Both the position numbers and the translations under genes were made by a program. From the NCBI RefSeq assembly GCF_010104355.1, contig NZ_CP044972.1, forward strand, positions 2,790,001 through 2,854,000: 64,000 bases of DNA, given 5' to 3'. Shown here piece by piece: positions 51,893 through 61,035 of the stretch (its first letter is position 1; every line of letters starts with the position of its first letter). Origin of the DNA: Hydrogenophaga sp. PBL-H3 (GTDB taxonomy: Bacteria > Pseudomonadota > Gammaproteobacteria > Burkholderiales > Burkholderiaceae_C). The notes below the pieces were generated by a model. It did not search any database and was not told the DNA's origin. It was given only the letters and a program-made list of their open reading frames with translations.

Positions 51893-53454
51893 AGCCAGTG
51901 ACCTCGGCATCGCCCGCCCCGCGCCGCATCACCATCGTGGGCGGCGGCTTCTCCGGCGTGAGCGCCGCCGTGCAGCTGGTGCGCCACAGCCCGGTGCCAC
52001 TGGCCATCACCCTCATCGAATCGCGCGACCGGGTGGGCCCCGGCCTGGCCTACGCCACGCACGACCCCGACCACCGGCTCAACGGTCCCACCTGGGTGCA
52101 CGCGGTCGACCCCGTGGACGGCGAGCACTTCACGCGCTGGTGCGAAGCGCGTGGTGTCTTCAGTGCCGACCCGCAAGCCGTGCAGGCCAACGGCACGGCC
52201 TTCGTGCGCCGCGCCGTGCTCGGCGCGTATCTGGAAGATATGGTGCACCGCCATGCCAGCTGGCCGGCCACGGGCTCCACCATCCGCACGCTGCAAGACC
52301 GCGCCGTGCACGCCTGGCAGGCCGACGGCGAGGTGACCACCACCACCGAGCGCGGCCAGACCCTGCCGGCAGACCTGCTGCTGCTGGCCACCGGCAATGC
52401 CGAACCCCGCCTGCAAGCCCCGCTGAACCCGGCGCTGGCCCAACACCCCGGCGTGATCGAAAACCCGCTGATCACCGCGCGGCTGCTGGGCATCGCGCGC
52501 GATGCGCGCGTGCTCATCATCGGCAGCGGCCTGACCTCGCTGGACGTGGTCTCCACCCTGCAGCGGCAAGGCCACACCGGCGGCGTCACCGTGGTCTCGC
52601 GCCGGGGTCTGCGCCCTCGCCCGCAACCCCTGGCCAGCGGCCCGGTGGTGCACCCGCAAGGCCGCCAGAACCTGGACCGCCTGCTCGGCCCCGCGCCCGC
52701 TTTCCTCACGCAGGTGAAGCCCGAGCTGCGCACCTGGATCAAGGCCGTGCGCGCGCGCATTCGCGAGAGTGTGGCGAACGGCGAGGGCTGGAACGTTCCG
52801 TTCGACGAACTGCGCGATGCCGTGTGGCAACTCTGGCCCACCCTGCCCGCCGCGCAGCAGCGCCGTTTCCTGCGCAGCGTGCGCACCTGGTACGACGTGC
52901 ACCGCTTCCGCTCGCCACCGCAAACGGAGGCCATCAACCGCGAGGCCCTGGCCGCCGGCCGCGTGGTGCACCTCGCGGCACGGCTGCGCTCGCTGGCCGC
53001 GCAGGCGCACACGCACCGCATCGACGCCGTGCTGCAACCAACGGGCAGCAGCGCGCTGCGCACCGAAGCCTTCGACGTGGTGGTGAACTGCACTGGGCTG
53101 GACGCCGCCGCCCGCACCGCCGGCAACCCCTTGCTCAAGGCACTGGTGGAACACGGCACGCTGCGGCCCGACGCCTGCGGCATCGGCTACGCGGTGGACC
53201 CGCACTGCCGCGTGATCAACGCCCTGGGCGATGCATTGCCTCGCATCCGCCTGATCGGCCCGCCCACGCTTGGCACCTTCGGCGACCCGGGCGGCGCCAT
53301 GTTCATCGCGGCGCAGATCCACCGCATGCTGCCGGATGTGTTTGATCTGCTGGGCCGATTGGGGTCCACCGCTGTCGAGGCGGACCGAGCCGCTTCGCTG
53401 AGTGCCGCCCAGGTCTTGAGTTTCAAGAGCTTGTTCATGGCCGGGCAAGCCTGA
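51889..53454 (+). CDS. FAD/NAD(P)-binding protein (NAD_binding_9 type)
   Basis: A 521-residue flavoprotein. The N-terminal dinucleotide site is RRITIVGGGFSGVSAAVQLVR with LIESRDRVGPGLAYATHDPDHRLN, the wording of the FAD-NAD(P)-binding (PF13454-like) family. A second dinucleotide motif is VLIIGSGLTSLDVVSTLQRQG (about residue 205), and the C-terminal part has DVVVNCTGLD and FGDPGGAMFIAAQIHRM. Relatives are soluble FAD oxidoreductases of unknown reaction. The ATG overlaps the permease stop, so it is translated with the importer and presumably acts on the imported compound, or supplies reduced flavin. Confidence 0.87.
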   Translation: MKPVTSASPAPRRITIVGGGFSGVSAAVQLVRHSPVPLAITLIESRDRVGPGLAYATHDPDHRLNGPTWVHAVDPVDGEHFTRWCEARGVFSADPQAVQANGTAFVRRAVLGAYLEDMVHRHASWPATGSTIRTLQDRAVHAWQADGEVTTTTERGQTLPADLLLLATGNAEPRLQAPLNPALAQHPGVIENPLITARLLGIARDARVLIIGSGLTSLDVVSTLQRQGHTGGVTVVSRRGLRPRPQPLASGPVVHPQGRQNLDRLLGPAPAFLTQVKPELRTWIKAVRARIRESVANGEGWNVPFDELRDAVWQLWPTLPAAQQRRFLRSVRTWYDVHRFRSPPQTEAINREALAAGRVVHLAARLRSLAAQAHTHRIDAVLQPTGSSALRTEAFDVVVNCTGLDAAARTAGNPLLKALVEHGTLRPDACGIGYAVDPHCRVINALGDALPRIRLIGPPTLGTFGDPGGAMFIAAQIHRMLPDVFDLLGRLGSTAVEADRAASLSAAQVLSFKSLFMAGQA

Positions 53455-53460
53455 AGGTGC

Positions 53461-54084
53461 TCAGCGGATCGTGACCTGCACCCGGCGGTTGCGCGGCTCA
53501 GGCACGCCGTTCCTGGTCGGAATCAGCGGGTTTTTTTCGCCGTGCGATTCCAGCGTCAATGCCGACAGCTTGAGCCCGGAAGCCTGCAACCGATCAGCCA
53601 CCGCTTTGGCGCGCTGCGCCGAAAGCGCCAGGTTGTTCTCGGCGCTGCCCACGGTATCGGTGTGACCAATCACTACCACCTCGACAATCGCCTTTGCGCC
53701 GCGGGTTCTCCAGCGGTTCAATAGATCAGCGAACTGAATTTCCGACTCATCCGTCAACCGAATTCCACCGCTGACGAAATACAGCATGAAATGCTCGGGC
53801 GGCGTGGGTTGAGCGGCCTTGGCCTCTGAAAAATCGGCGTCGAATTTCGCGCCGGCGAGTTCGGCTTTCACTTCATTGCCATCGGTTCCGGCCACCTGCC
53901 CGGCGCGCGTCAACACCTGGCTGCCCTTTTGACCGCTCACGATGACCTGCCCCACAGCGCCGTCCAGATCGGGCACCAGCACAACGTAAGAACGCGGAAT
54001 ACTGGGGGCGCAAGCTGACAGGAGCAGCAGTGCACCTACAAGGCCAGCGACCACCAGGCAACGAAGTTTTTGCATGCCAAACAT
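53461..54084 (-). CDS. OmpA-family lipoprotein
   Basis: A 207-residue precursor. The start at MFGMQKLRC is chosen as GGGAGTG lies 8 bases before it; an ATG five codons earlier has no such signal. The signal peptide ends in LLLLSAC, so the mature protein is a lipoprotein. After a beta-rich linker domain (residues ~25-100) the C-terminal OmpA-like domain follows, with VVVIGHTDTVGSAENNLALSAQRAKAVADRL (peptidoglycan-binding D and R residues of the TDxxGs..N..LS..RA motif) and ESHGEKNPLIPT. It should tether the outer membrane to peptidoglycan. It is divergent from the patatin gene, 213 bases away. Confidence 0.88.
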   Translation of the reverse strand: MFGMQKLRCLVVAGLVGALLLLSACAPSIPRSYVVLVPDLDGAVGQVIVSGQKGSQVLTRAGQVAGTDGNEVKAELAGAKFDADFSEAKAAQPTPPEHFMLYFVSGGIRLTDESEIQFADLLNRWRTRGAKAIVEVVVIGHTDTVGSAENNLALSAQRAKAVADRLQASGLKLSALTLESHGEKNPLIPTRNGVPEPRNRRVQVTIR

Positions 54085-54297
54085 CGCGATCACTCCCATG
54101 TTTCAAAACCCGATTGATGCCGAAAATCCAGGATCAAATGCCAAGCCGAATCCTGCCATTTCGTCCACGCCAATGCGACATGAATTTCGCAGGTGCGATG
54201 GTAGTATGCGCGCTGATCAATTTCCGCGGGAGTCGGGTCCCGTCGGGTCACAGTGCCGCATTTTCGCGTGTGTGGCATCACCACATTTGAGGGCGAC

Positions 54298-56121
54298 ATG
54301 ACTTCAGACGACACCGAAATTCAACGGCGCCGGAACGCATTGGCGAGCTATCTTGGCGACAACTTCCCGGGCATTGACCAAGAGACGCTGCAAGACATTC
54401 AGAACAACGTTCAATGGGTGGAGTTGCGCGCCGGAGAAGTGCTGATGGAGCAAGGTGCACCGGCGGATGCCGCCTACCTGACCATCAGCGGTCGGCTGCG
54501 CGTCTACGTCAAGACCGACGACAACGCGCCTCGCATGGTTCGTGAGCTGGGGCGCGGAGAGATCACCGGGGAAATCAGCCTGTACACCGATGCAACACGA
54601 TCCGCGACGGTGGTGGCCATCCGCAGGACCGTGGTGGTGCGACTGGACAAGCCGCACTTCACCGCGCTGGTGGCGCGCAATCCCAAAGTGTCCATGGCGC
54701 TGACGAAAAAGATCATCGAGCGCCTGCAAACCCAACACGATCAGCGCCCACTGCCGCCGCCCGTCACGGTGACGCTTCTCCCGATCACCGGGGGCGTGGA
54801 GGCTGCTGCCCTGGCGCAGCGCCTCATGCAGGCATTGGAACCGTTCGGCCGGGTCTGCCGGGTGGATTCGACCACCATGACAGCTGGCGTGGCCTCCGAA
54901 GTTCTGGAAGACCTGGAGGCCGAGCACGACTTCGTTCTGATGGTGGCGGACACCGAGGCGAACGAATGGACCGAGCTGTGCATCAGCCTGAGCGATGAGG
55001 TGCTGTTGCTGGCAGATGCGACGCAGCCCGCCGCCATCCACCCGGTGGAGCAGGCCTGCATGGTCGACACGCCGCATCGCAACGAGGTGGCGGAAACGCT
55101 GGTGCTGTTGCACCCGGCGAGCACGCAGTCGCCCCTCGGCATGCGCCAGTGGGTTGAACGCCGGCCCGTCACCGGCCACGTGAATCTGCGTGTCGAACTC
55201 GACGGCGATATCGCGCGGCTGGCACGGCTGCTGAGCCGCAACGCGGTGGGTCTGGTTCTGGCGGGCGGCGGCGCGCGCGGCTTTGCCCACCTGGGGGTCT
55301 GGAAGGCGCTGGACGATCTCGGCATCGAAATCGATTGCGTGGGTGGCACCAGCATGGGCGCGGTGATGGCCGCCGCCATTGCGGCGGACCGGGGGATTCC
55401 GACAACGCTCGATATTCTCAAGCAGGCATTCAAGATCAACCCCACCGGGGACTACAACTTGCTGCCCTTGATCTCGCTGATCAAGGGTCGGCGGATACGC
55501 TCCATCGTCGAACGCTCCATCGCTTCGCTGATGGGTGGGCCGGTCGACATCGTCGATCTGTGGAAGGGCTATTTCTGCATCGCGAGCAACTACTCCCAAG
55601 GCAGTGAAATGCAGTTGCACAAGGGCGACCTGGGCCGCGCACTGCGGGCCAGCATCGCGATCCCCGGCGCACTGCCGCCGGTCGTGATGGATGGCGAACT
55701 GTTCTGCGATGGTGGCACCTTCAACAACTTCCCGGCCGATGTGATGAGAAACATGCGCGGAGTCGGCAAGGTGATCGGTGTGGACCTCAGCGCCCGGCGC
55801 GCGCGCCGGCTCGATTTCGATGAGATGCCGGGCGCCTGGCAGGTCTTCTTCGATCGGCTCAAACCCCGCGCCAAGCAGCGCTACCGCGTTCCTTCGCTGA
55901 TGTCATACCTGCTCAACGTGTCGGTGCTCTACAGCGTGTCGCGGCAGTCGGAGTCACGCAAGCAGACCGACCTGTATTTCAACCCCGAGTTGTACAGGAT
56001 CGGGTTTCTGCAATGGGGGCGCTTTTCGTCCATCGTCACCAAGGGCGACGACCATGCGCGCGAAGTGATCGGCGCGCTCAGCCTCGCGGAGAAACAGGCG
56101 TGGGGCTTCCGGGAAGCGTGA
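54298..56121 (+). CDS. patatin-like phospholipase with N-terminal cyclic-nucleotide-binding domain
   Basis: A 607-residue protein. Residues ~15-140 are a cNMP-binding beta-roll (LRAGEVLMEQGAPADAAYLTISGRLRV, ELGRGEITGEISLYTDATRSATVVAIR; the E and R/T of the phosphate cassette GEISLYTDATRSAT are present). A central domain of about 170 residues resembles the linker of NTE-type proteins. The C-terminal patatin domain has the oxyanion hole GGGARGFAHLG (about 323), the nucleophile GTSMG (Ser about 352) and the catalytic Asp in DGG (about 472). NTE-like enzymes hydrolyse phospholipids. GAGGGCGAC precedes the ATG. The class III cyclase gene 20 bases downstream probably makes its ligand. Confidence 0.92.
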   Translation: MTSDDTEIQRRRNALASYLGDNFPGIDQETLQDIQNNVQWVELRAGEVLMEQGAPADAAYLTISGRLRVYVKTDDNAPRMVRELGRGEITGEISLYTDATRSATVVAIRRTVVVRLDKPHFTALVARNPKVSMALTKKIIERLQTQHDQRPLPPPVTVTLLPITGGVEAAALAQRLMQALEPFGRVCRVDSTTMTAGVASEVLEDLEAEHDFVLMVADTEANEWTELCISLSDEVLLLADATQPAAIHPVEQACMVDTPHRNEVAETLVLLHPASTQSPLGMRQWVERRPVTGHVNLRVELDGDIARLARLLSRNAVGLVLAGGGARGFAHLGVWKALDDLGIEIDCVGGTSMGAVMAAAIAADRGIPTTLDILKQAFKINPTGDYNLLPLISLIKGRRIRSIVERSIASLMGGPVDIVDLWKGYFCIASNYSQGSEMQLHKGDLGRALRASIAIPGALPPVVMDGELFCDGGTFNNFPADVMRNMRGVGKVIGVDLSARRARRLDFDEMPGAWQVFFDRLKPRAKQRYRVPSLMSYLLNVSVLYSVSRQSESRKQTDLYFNPELYRIGFLQWGRFSSIVTKGDDHAREVIGALSLAEKQAWGFREA

Positions 56122-56141
56122 CCCCTGCATCGACCTGATGC

Positions 56142-58292
56142 ATGAGAAAAAAGCTGTCCCTGCGTTCGGTCGCCGCGATGCTCAGCCTCGCAACGGCGGT
56201 GCTCGGCCTGACGCTGGTTCTGGCTGACCCCCTCGCGCTGCAGACGATCCGGAACCAGGGCTTCGATCAGTACCAGCGCTGGCAACCTCGAACCTACGAG
56301 GCCATGCCGGTCAGGATCATCGACATCGATGAGGCGAGCCTGGAGAAGATTGGCCAATGGCCGTGGCCGCGCAACAAGCTGGCTCAGCTGGTCGAACAAC
56401 TGGGTGCCAAGGGAGCTGTCGCCATCGGCTTCGACGTGGTGTTCGCCGAACCGGATCGCACCTCCCCAGCTCGCGTCTCTGCTCAGTGGGCCTTGTCGCC
56501 CGCGCAGGCACGTTCGCTCGCGGCGCTGCCCGACAACGACGCCACCTTTGCCCAGGCCATTGCCGCGCACAACGTGGTGCTGGGCTTCGCATTGCGCAGC
56601 GATGCGGCGGTGTCGCAACCACAGCAGGCCGTTCCGAACGCCCCCTATCGCTATGTGTGGGTGGGCGAGCCAAGCCCCCAGGCGCTGCACGCGTTTGCCG
56701 CAGCGGTACCGCCGCTGCCAGCGCTCGATGCGGCGGCGAGCGGGAGCGGCGCGCTGACCTTCATGCCCGATGGCGACGGCGTGGTGCGCCGCGTGCCCAT
56801 GGCGCTGGCACTGGCAGGCGCGCCCGTGCCGAGCCTGAGCGCCGAACTGCTGCGCGTGGCCCAGGGCGTCGACAACCACATTCTTCGACGCGCCGAGGGT
56901 GACGCGCCCGCCCTGGCGCAGGTGCGCATCGGCCAGTTGACCGTGCCCACCAACGCGCAAGGCGAAATGTGGCTGCACTACACCAACGCGCAGCCCGCGC
57001 GTTATGTGCCGTCGTGGAAGGTCCTGGCAGGAGAAGCAGACCCCGCTCTGCTGGAAGGGCACATCGTGCTGGTGGGCAGTTCCGCGCAAGGCCTGATGGA
57101 CCTGCGCTTCAATCCACTCGGCCGCGTGATGCCTGGCGTCGAGGCGCATGCGCAAGCCCTGGAGCAGGTGCTCTCCGGGCACTACCTGAATCGTCCCAGC
57201 TGGGCCGTGGCGGCAGAAGCGATCGCGGTGGTGCTGGGTTGTGTGGCGATGGTCTGGATCGGCGCTTACTTGCCCTCACTGTGGGCCGCTGGCATTTCGC
57301 TGGCACTGGTGGCGGGCGTGTTGTGGGGCGGCTGGTCGGCCTTCTCGAACCACCGCCTGTTGCTGGACAGTTTCACGCCCTCGCTCGCCTGGGCGGTGGC
57401 GTTCGCTTTGGCCAGCCTGTTTCGCCATTTCTGGAGCGAGCGGGAACAGCGTTGGGTCAAAGAGGCGTTCTCCCGGTATGTCTCCCCCAACCGGGTGGAG
57501 TACCTGATGAACAACCCAGGTCAACTGGAACTGGGCGGCAAGCGCCAGCACTGCAGCTTTGTGTTCACCGACCTGGCCGGATTCACGAGCCTGATGGAGG
57601 ACATCGACCCGGCGGCCGCGGTCGCCCTGCTCAACGACTACCTGGAAGACATGATTTCCATCGCCTTCCGTCATCACGGCACGCTGGACCGCATCGTGGG
57701 TGACGCCCTGGCCATCATGTTTTCCGCACCCGTCGTGCAGCCCGATCACGCGCAGCGCGCGCTGGACTGCGCGATGGAGATGCATGCTTTCGCGATGGGG
57801 TATGCGCGGGACTTGCAGGCCAAGGGCATTGCGTTCGGGCACACCCGGTTCGGCGTGCACTCGGGTGAAGTCATCGTGGGGAACTTCGGCGGTCATGCGC
57901 TCTTCGATTACCGCGCGCTCGGCGACCCCGTGAACACAGCGGCGCGCCTGGAGAGTGTGAACAAGCATCTGGGCACGCAGATCTGCGTGTCGGAAGGCAC
58001 GCTGTCGGCTTGCGTTGACGTGTCGGCCAGACCGGTGGGCCATCTCGTGCTCAAAGGCAAGAAGAACGCGCTGCAGGTGTTCGAACCCTTGCCCGACACG
58101 CTTCCGCAGGGGTATGCCCCCACCACGATGTACCTGGCGGCCTACGAAGCGGTGCATGACGGGGACCCCTGCGCGAAAGAGCTGTTCGAGCGCCTGCGGG
58201 AGAGTTACCCCGGCGACCCGCTGGTGGCCCTGTATTGCGCGAGGTTGGCGGAGAACGAAACGGGCGACAGGATCGTGCTCAACGCCAAATGA
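56142..58292 (+). CDS. CHASE2-domain class III nucleotide cyclase
   Basis: A 716-residue inner-membrane protein. TM1 (VAAMLSLATAVLGLTLVLA), a periplasmic CHASE2 sensor (about residues 35-350: VRIIDIDEASLEKIGQWPWPRNKL, GFDVVFAEPDR, YLNRPSW), three TMs (about 355-425), then a class III cyclase domain. Metal Asp residues are in FVFTDLAGFTSL and LDRIVGDALAIMF; the transition-state Asn and Arg are in GDPVNTAARLE. The usual substrate Lys four residues before the second metal Asp is Arg here, so ATP/GTP preference is uncertain. It follows the cNMP-binding patatin by 20 bases; its stop abuts that of the convergent FecR-domain gene. Confidence 0.92.
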   Translation: MRKKLSLRSVAAMLSLATAVLGLTLVLADPLALQTIRNQGFDQYQRWQPRTYEAMPVRIIDIDEASLEKIGQWPWPRNKLAQLVEQLGAKGAVAIGFDVVFAEPDRTSPARVSAQWALSPAQARSLAALPDNDATFAQAIAAHNVVLGFALRSDAAVSQPQQAVPNAPYRYVWVGEPSPQALHAFAAAVPPLPALDAAASGSGALTFMPDGDGVVRRVPMALALAGAPVPSLSAELLRVAQGVDNHILRRAEGDAPALAQVRIGQLTVPTNAQGEMWLHYTNAQPARYVPSWKVLAGEADPALLEGHIVLVGSSAQGLMDLRFNPLGRVMPGVEAHAQALEQVLSGHYLNRPSWAVAAEAIAVVLGCVAMVWIGAYLPSLWAAGISLALVAGVLWGGWSAFSNHRLLLDSFTPSLAWAVAFALASLFRHFWSEREQRWVKEAFSRYVSPNRVEYLMNNPGQLELGGKRQHCSFVFTDLAGFTSLMEDIDPAAAVALLNDYLEDMISIAFRHHGTLDRIVGDALAIMFSAPVVQPDHAQRALDCAMEMHAFAMGYARDLQAKGIAFGHTRFGVHSGEVIVGNFGGHALFDYRALGDPVNTAARLESVNKHLGTQICVSEGTLSACVDVSARPVGHLVLKGKKNALQVFEPLPDTLPQGYAPTTMYLAAYEAVHDGDPCAKELFERLRESYPGDPLVALYCARLAENETGDRIVLNAK

Positions 58293-58781
58293 TCATTCTT
58301 CCGAAACCTTGAGCAGGAATTGCGTGCCACGCACGCCGATCAGGCCCGTCGGCGTCTTGATGGTGACGGCTTCGGGTTGCAGTTTGGCGATCACGCCCGA
58401 GACGTAGTTCAGCGTGCCTTTGCCCATGCGCGCGCCCAGCTTGAGCTTGCCTTCACCCGGCTCGTACAGGTATTCATCGACGGTCAGCACCGTGCTCGGT
58501 CCGAAGGACATCATGGTGTTGTCCTTGAACATGACGCCCATGCTCGATTGCGCATCGGTCTTGAGCGCGCTGCCCTGGTGCAGGGGTGTGCCCGGCTGCG
58601 CCTGGACCACCAGGCCGTCGGTGGTGACCGTGGCCGTGCCCTTGACGTTCTTCACATAGCCGACCGGCGCCTTGTCCTGGGCTGCGGCCGTGCCCGTCCA
58701 GGACAACAGCGCAAACGCCGCTGCAAGGGCTGGCACCAAGAGGTAGCGGGCAGGAAGGAGCGGTGTTTGGCTGGGCATCAC
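58293..58781 (-). CDS. exported FecR-domain protein
   Basis: A 162-residue precursor: signal peptide ending near TAAAQDK (about residue 36), then a small beta-rich FecR domain (VGYVKNVKGTATVTTDGLV, GSALKTDAQSSMGVMFKDNTMMSFGPSTVLTVDEYLYEPGEGK, VTIKTPTGLIGVRGTQFLLKV). GIRGTxF-type ends are typical. Such free FecR domains occur beside CHASE2 cyclase genes and OmpA-like genes in many proteobacteria (my recollection) and may be periplasmic ligands or structural partners. It converges with the cyclase gene with no spacer. Confidence 0.87.
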   Translation of the reverse strand: MMPSQTPLLPARYLLVPALAAAFALLSWTGTAAAQDKAPVGYVKNVKGTATVTTDGLVVQAQPGTPLHQGSALKTDAQSSMGVMFKDNTMMSFGPSTVLTVDEYLYEPGEGKLKLGARMGKGTLNYVSGVIAKLQPEAVTIKTPTGLIGVRGTQFLLKVSEE

Positions 58782-58922
58782 GTGGGGCTCTGTACGGAGA
58801 TGAGAGGGGGTGGAATCGCCCGGAATTTCAGAGCACAGGGCGAGTCCGATTCAGGAATGCGGCCGACGAAAGGAATGATAAACGGTATGACCGGAAACTC
58901 CTCCCCCTATTTTGGGGATGTG

Positions 58923-59390
58923 TCAGCTCTTTTTTGCGCCCAGGGCTCCGGACACCTTCGACGCTGCGATGGCCTTCTTCAGCAACTCGTATTCCGCACA
59001 CGGCGGCGCGGTGCACAGCAACTCAAGGTAGCGCAGGTTCTTGCGCGCTGCGTCCACCTGCCCGAGCGCCAGGAACAGTTCGCCCTGGTATTCCAGCGCC
59101 GGGCGGTGTTCCGGGTCGTACAGCAGGGCCTCGCGGTACCAGCGCCCGGCTTCGTCGTAGCGCTTGAGCTGGCGCAGGCTGAAGCCGAGCAGGTTGTAGA
59201 CCTCGGCGTGCTGCACGGTGCGGCTGAGCGCCGTGAGCTGTTCGACCGCTTTCGCGTACTCACCCGCATACACCCGGGCACGCACGGCCGAGAGGTCGGG
59301 CAGATCGGACGACGGTGGTGCGCCGGCCGCGCCGAGTGCCAGGTGAACTGCCATCGTGGCGGCCACGGTGGCCATGCGCAGACCTCGCAT
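58923..59390 (-). CDS. TPR-repeat protein at the end of an ABC operon
   Basis: A 155-residue protein, exported or membrane-attached (hydrophobic start MRGLRMATVAATMAVHLALGAAGA). Two or three TPR-type repeats: ARVYAGEYAKAVEQLTALSRTVQHAEVYNLLGFSLRQLKRYDEAGRWYREALLYDPEH (split across residues ~38-95) and ALEYQGELFLALGQVDAARKN. Two Cys near LCTAPPCAEYELL could form a disulfide. It starts 2 bases after the stop of the ABC ATPase gene and so ends that operon. Function unknown; it may aid assembly of the transporter or be an unrelated passenger. Confidence 0.78.
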   Translation of the reverse strand: MRGLRMATVAATMAVHLALGAAGAPPSSDLPDLSAVRARVYAGEYAKAVEQLTALSRTVQHAEVYNLLGFSLRQLKRYDEAGRWYREALLYDPEHRPALEYQGELFLALGQVDAARKNLRYLELLCTAPPCAEYELLKKAIAASKVSGALGAKKS

Positions 59391-59392
59391 GC

Positions 59393-60184
59393 TCAGGCCT
59401 CGGCCAGCTGCGGTGCCGGCGCCACCACCTCGCCCATGGCGGTGAGGATTTCGCGCTTGAGCGCGGCAAACGCCGGGCTCACCCGGTCGCGCGGGCCGGG
59501 TGGCAGGTCCACCTTCACCTGCTTGACGATGCGGCCCGGGTTGGCGTTCATCACGATCACGGTGTCGCTCAGGAAGATGGCCTCGTCCACGTCGTGCGTC
59601 ACGAGGATCATGGTCACGCCCTCGGCGCGCCAGATGCGCTGCAACTCTTCCTGCAGGCGCACGCGGGTGAGTGCATCGAGCGCGCCCAGCGGTTCGTCGA
59701 GCAGCAGGATCTCGGGCTGGCCAACCAGGCCGCGCGCGATCGCGCCGCGCTGCGCCATGCCACCCGAGAGCTCGTGCGGGTAGGCCTTCTCGAAACCTTG
59801 CAGGCCCACCAGCTCGATGTTCGACTGGATGGTCTGGCGCTGCTGCCCGGGCGTGAGCGCCGAGTTGACCAGCGCCAGGCCGATGTTCTGCTCCAGCGTC
59901 ATCCAGGGCAGCAAGCGGTGGTCCTGGAACACGATGCCGCGCGACAGGCTGGTGCCGGCAATCCGCTCGCCGTGCAGCAGGATGTCGCCCTCGTGGTCCT
60001 TGTCCAGCCCGAGGATGAGCCGCAGCAGCGTGGACTTGCCGCAGCCACTGGGGCCGACCAGCGTCACGAAGGCGCCGGGCTCGACGTTGAAGCTGGCGTT
60101 GACCAGCGCGTCCAGGCGCGGACGGCCTGGCACGGAATAGCTCTTGGAAACGGCCTTGACTTCAAGGCGACCGGGTTCAGCCAT
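59393..60184 (-). CDS. NitT/TauT-family ABC transporter ATP-binding protein
   Basis: A 263-residue ATPase: Walker [11 protein letters not shown]-loop [17 protein letters not shown], signature [14 protein letters not shown], Walker [13 protein letters not shown]-loop [15 protein letters not shown] and the [11 protein letters not shown] wording place it in the SsuB/TauB/nitrate branch. The signature carries Gly in place of the usual Val (QRGAIARG), a mild oddity. It is third in the order receptor, permease, ATPase on the minus strand, 6 bases after the permease stop. Confidence 0.92.
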   Translation of the reverse strand: MAEPGRLEVKAVSKSYSVPGRPRLDALVNASFNVEPGAFVTLVGPSGCGKSTLLRLILGLDKDHEGDILLHGERIAGTSLSRGIVFQDHRLLPWMTLEQNIGLALVNSALTPGQQRQTIQSNIELVGLQGFEKAYPHELSGGMAQRGAIARGLVGQPEILLLDEPLGALDALTRVRLQEELQRIWRAEGVTMILVTHDVDEAIFLSDTVIVMNANPGRIVKQVKVDLPPGPRDRVSPAFAALKREILTAMGEVVAPAPQLAEA

Positions 60185-60190
60185 GGTTGT

Positions 60191-61030
60191 TCATCCCTCA
60201 AATCCTTGTTTCCAGCGCAACACGCGGCGCTGCAGCAAATACATCGTGCGATCGATACCGAAGCCCACGAGACCAATAATCACCATGCAGACCAGCAGCT
60301 GGTCGGTGAGCAGCAGACCCTGCGCGCGGAAGATCAGGAAGCCCAGGCCCTCCAGGCCGCTCAGGCCCTCGGCCACCACCACCAGCGCCCAGGCCAGGCC
60401 CGCCGCATAACGCAGCGAGACCATGATGGTCGGCGTGGCCGCGGGCAGGATGATCTTGCGCACCAGTTGCCAGCGCGTGAGCGTCATCACCTCGGCCAGT
60501 TCGATGTAGCTCTTGTCCACGCTTCGGATGCCCTGCAGCGTGTTGAGGAACACCGGGAAGAACACCGTCTTGGCGATCACCAGGATCTTGGCCGGTGCGC
60601 CCAGGCCCAGCCACAGCACGATCAGCGGAAACCAGGCGATGCCCGGGATGTGGCGGATGGTGTCGAAGGTGGGCGAGAGGAACTGCTCGAAGCGCCTGGA
60701 GAGACCAGCGGCCACGCCGAGCCCCACGGCAGCGATGGCGCCGTAGAGAAACCCTTGCGAGACCAGCGCCAGGCTGACGCCGAAGTCCATCAGCAGGCGC
60801 TGCTCGGTCAGCATCTTGAAGAAGGCCTCCACCACCTTGATGGGTGCGGGCAGGAAGACTGGGTCGATCCAGGCGAGACTGGCCGCCGTCTGCCACAGCA
60901 GCAGCACCGCACCCGGCAGCAGCAAACCGATCGCGCGGCTCGGCACCAGCCACTGATGGAGCCGAGCCCCGAAGGACGTCGTATCCGGTGCAGCGGTGAC
61001 GGAAGGAAGACGTTGCGTCAACGTGTTCAT
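60191..61030 (-). CDS. NitT/TauT-family ABC transporter permease
   Basis: A 279-residue permease with six TMs, starting LLPGAVLLLWQTAASLAWI and containing the EAA-type loop ELAEVMTLTRWQLVRKIILPAATP for ATPase contact, then GFLIFRAQGLLLTDQLLVCMVIIGLVGFGID. Its layout matches SsuC/TauC. The gene follows the receptor by 5 bases. Sequence differs clearly from the other two permeases of this window (38955 and 51017), so the three importers are old paralogues rather than recent duplicates. Confidence 0.92.
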   Translation of the reverse strand: MNTLTQRLPSVTAAPDTTSFGARLHQWLVPSRAIGLLLPGAVLLLWQTAASLAWIDPVFLPAPIKVVEAFFKMLTEQRLLMDFGVSLALVSQGFLYGAIAAVGLGVAAGLSRRFEQFLSPTFDTIRHIPGIAWFPLIVLWLGLGAPAKILVIAKTVFFPVFLNTLQGIRSVDKSYIELAEVMTLTRWQLVRKIILPAATPTIMVSLRYAAGLAWALVVVAEGLSGLEGLGFLIFRAQGLLLTDQLLVCMVIIGLVGFGIDRTMYLLQRRVLRWKQGFEG

Positions 61031-61035
61031 GGCGT

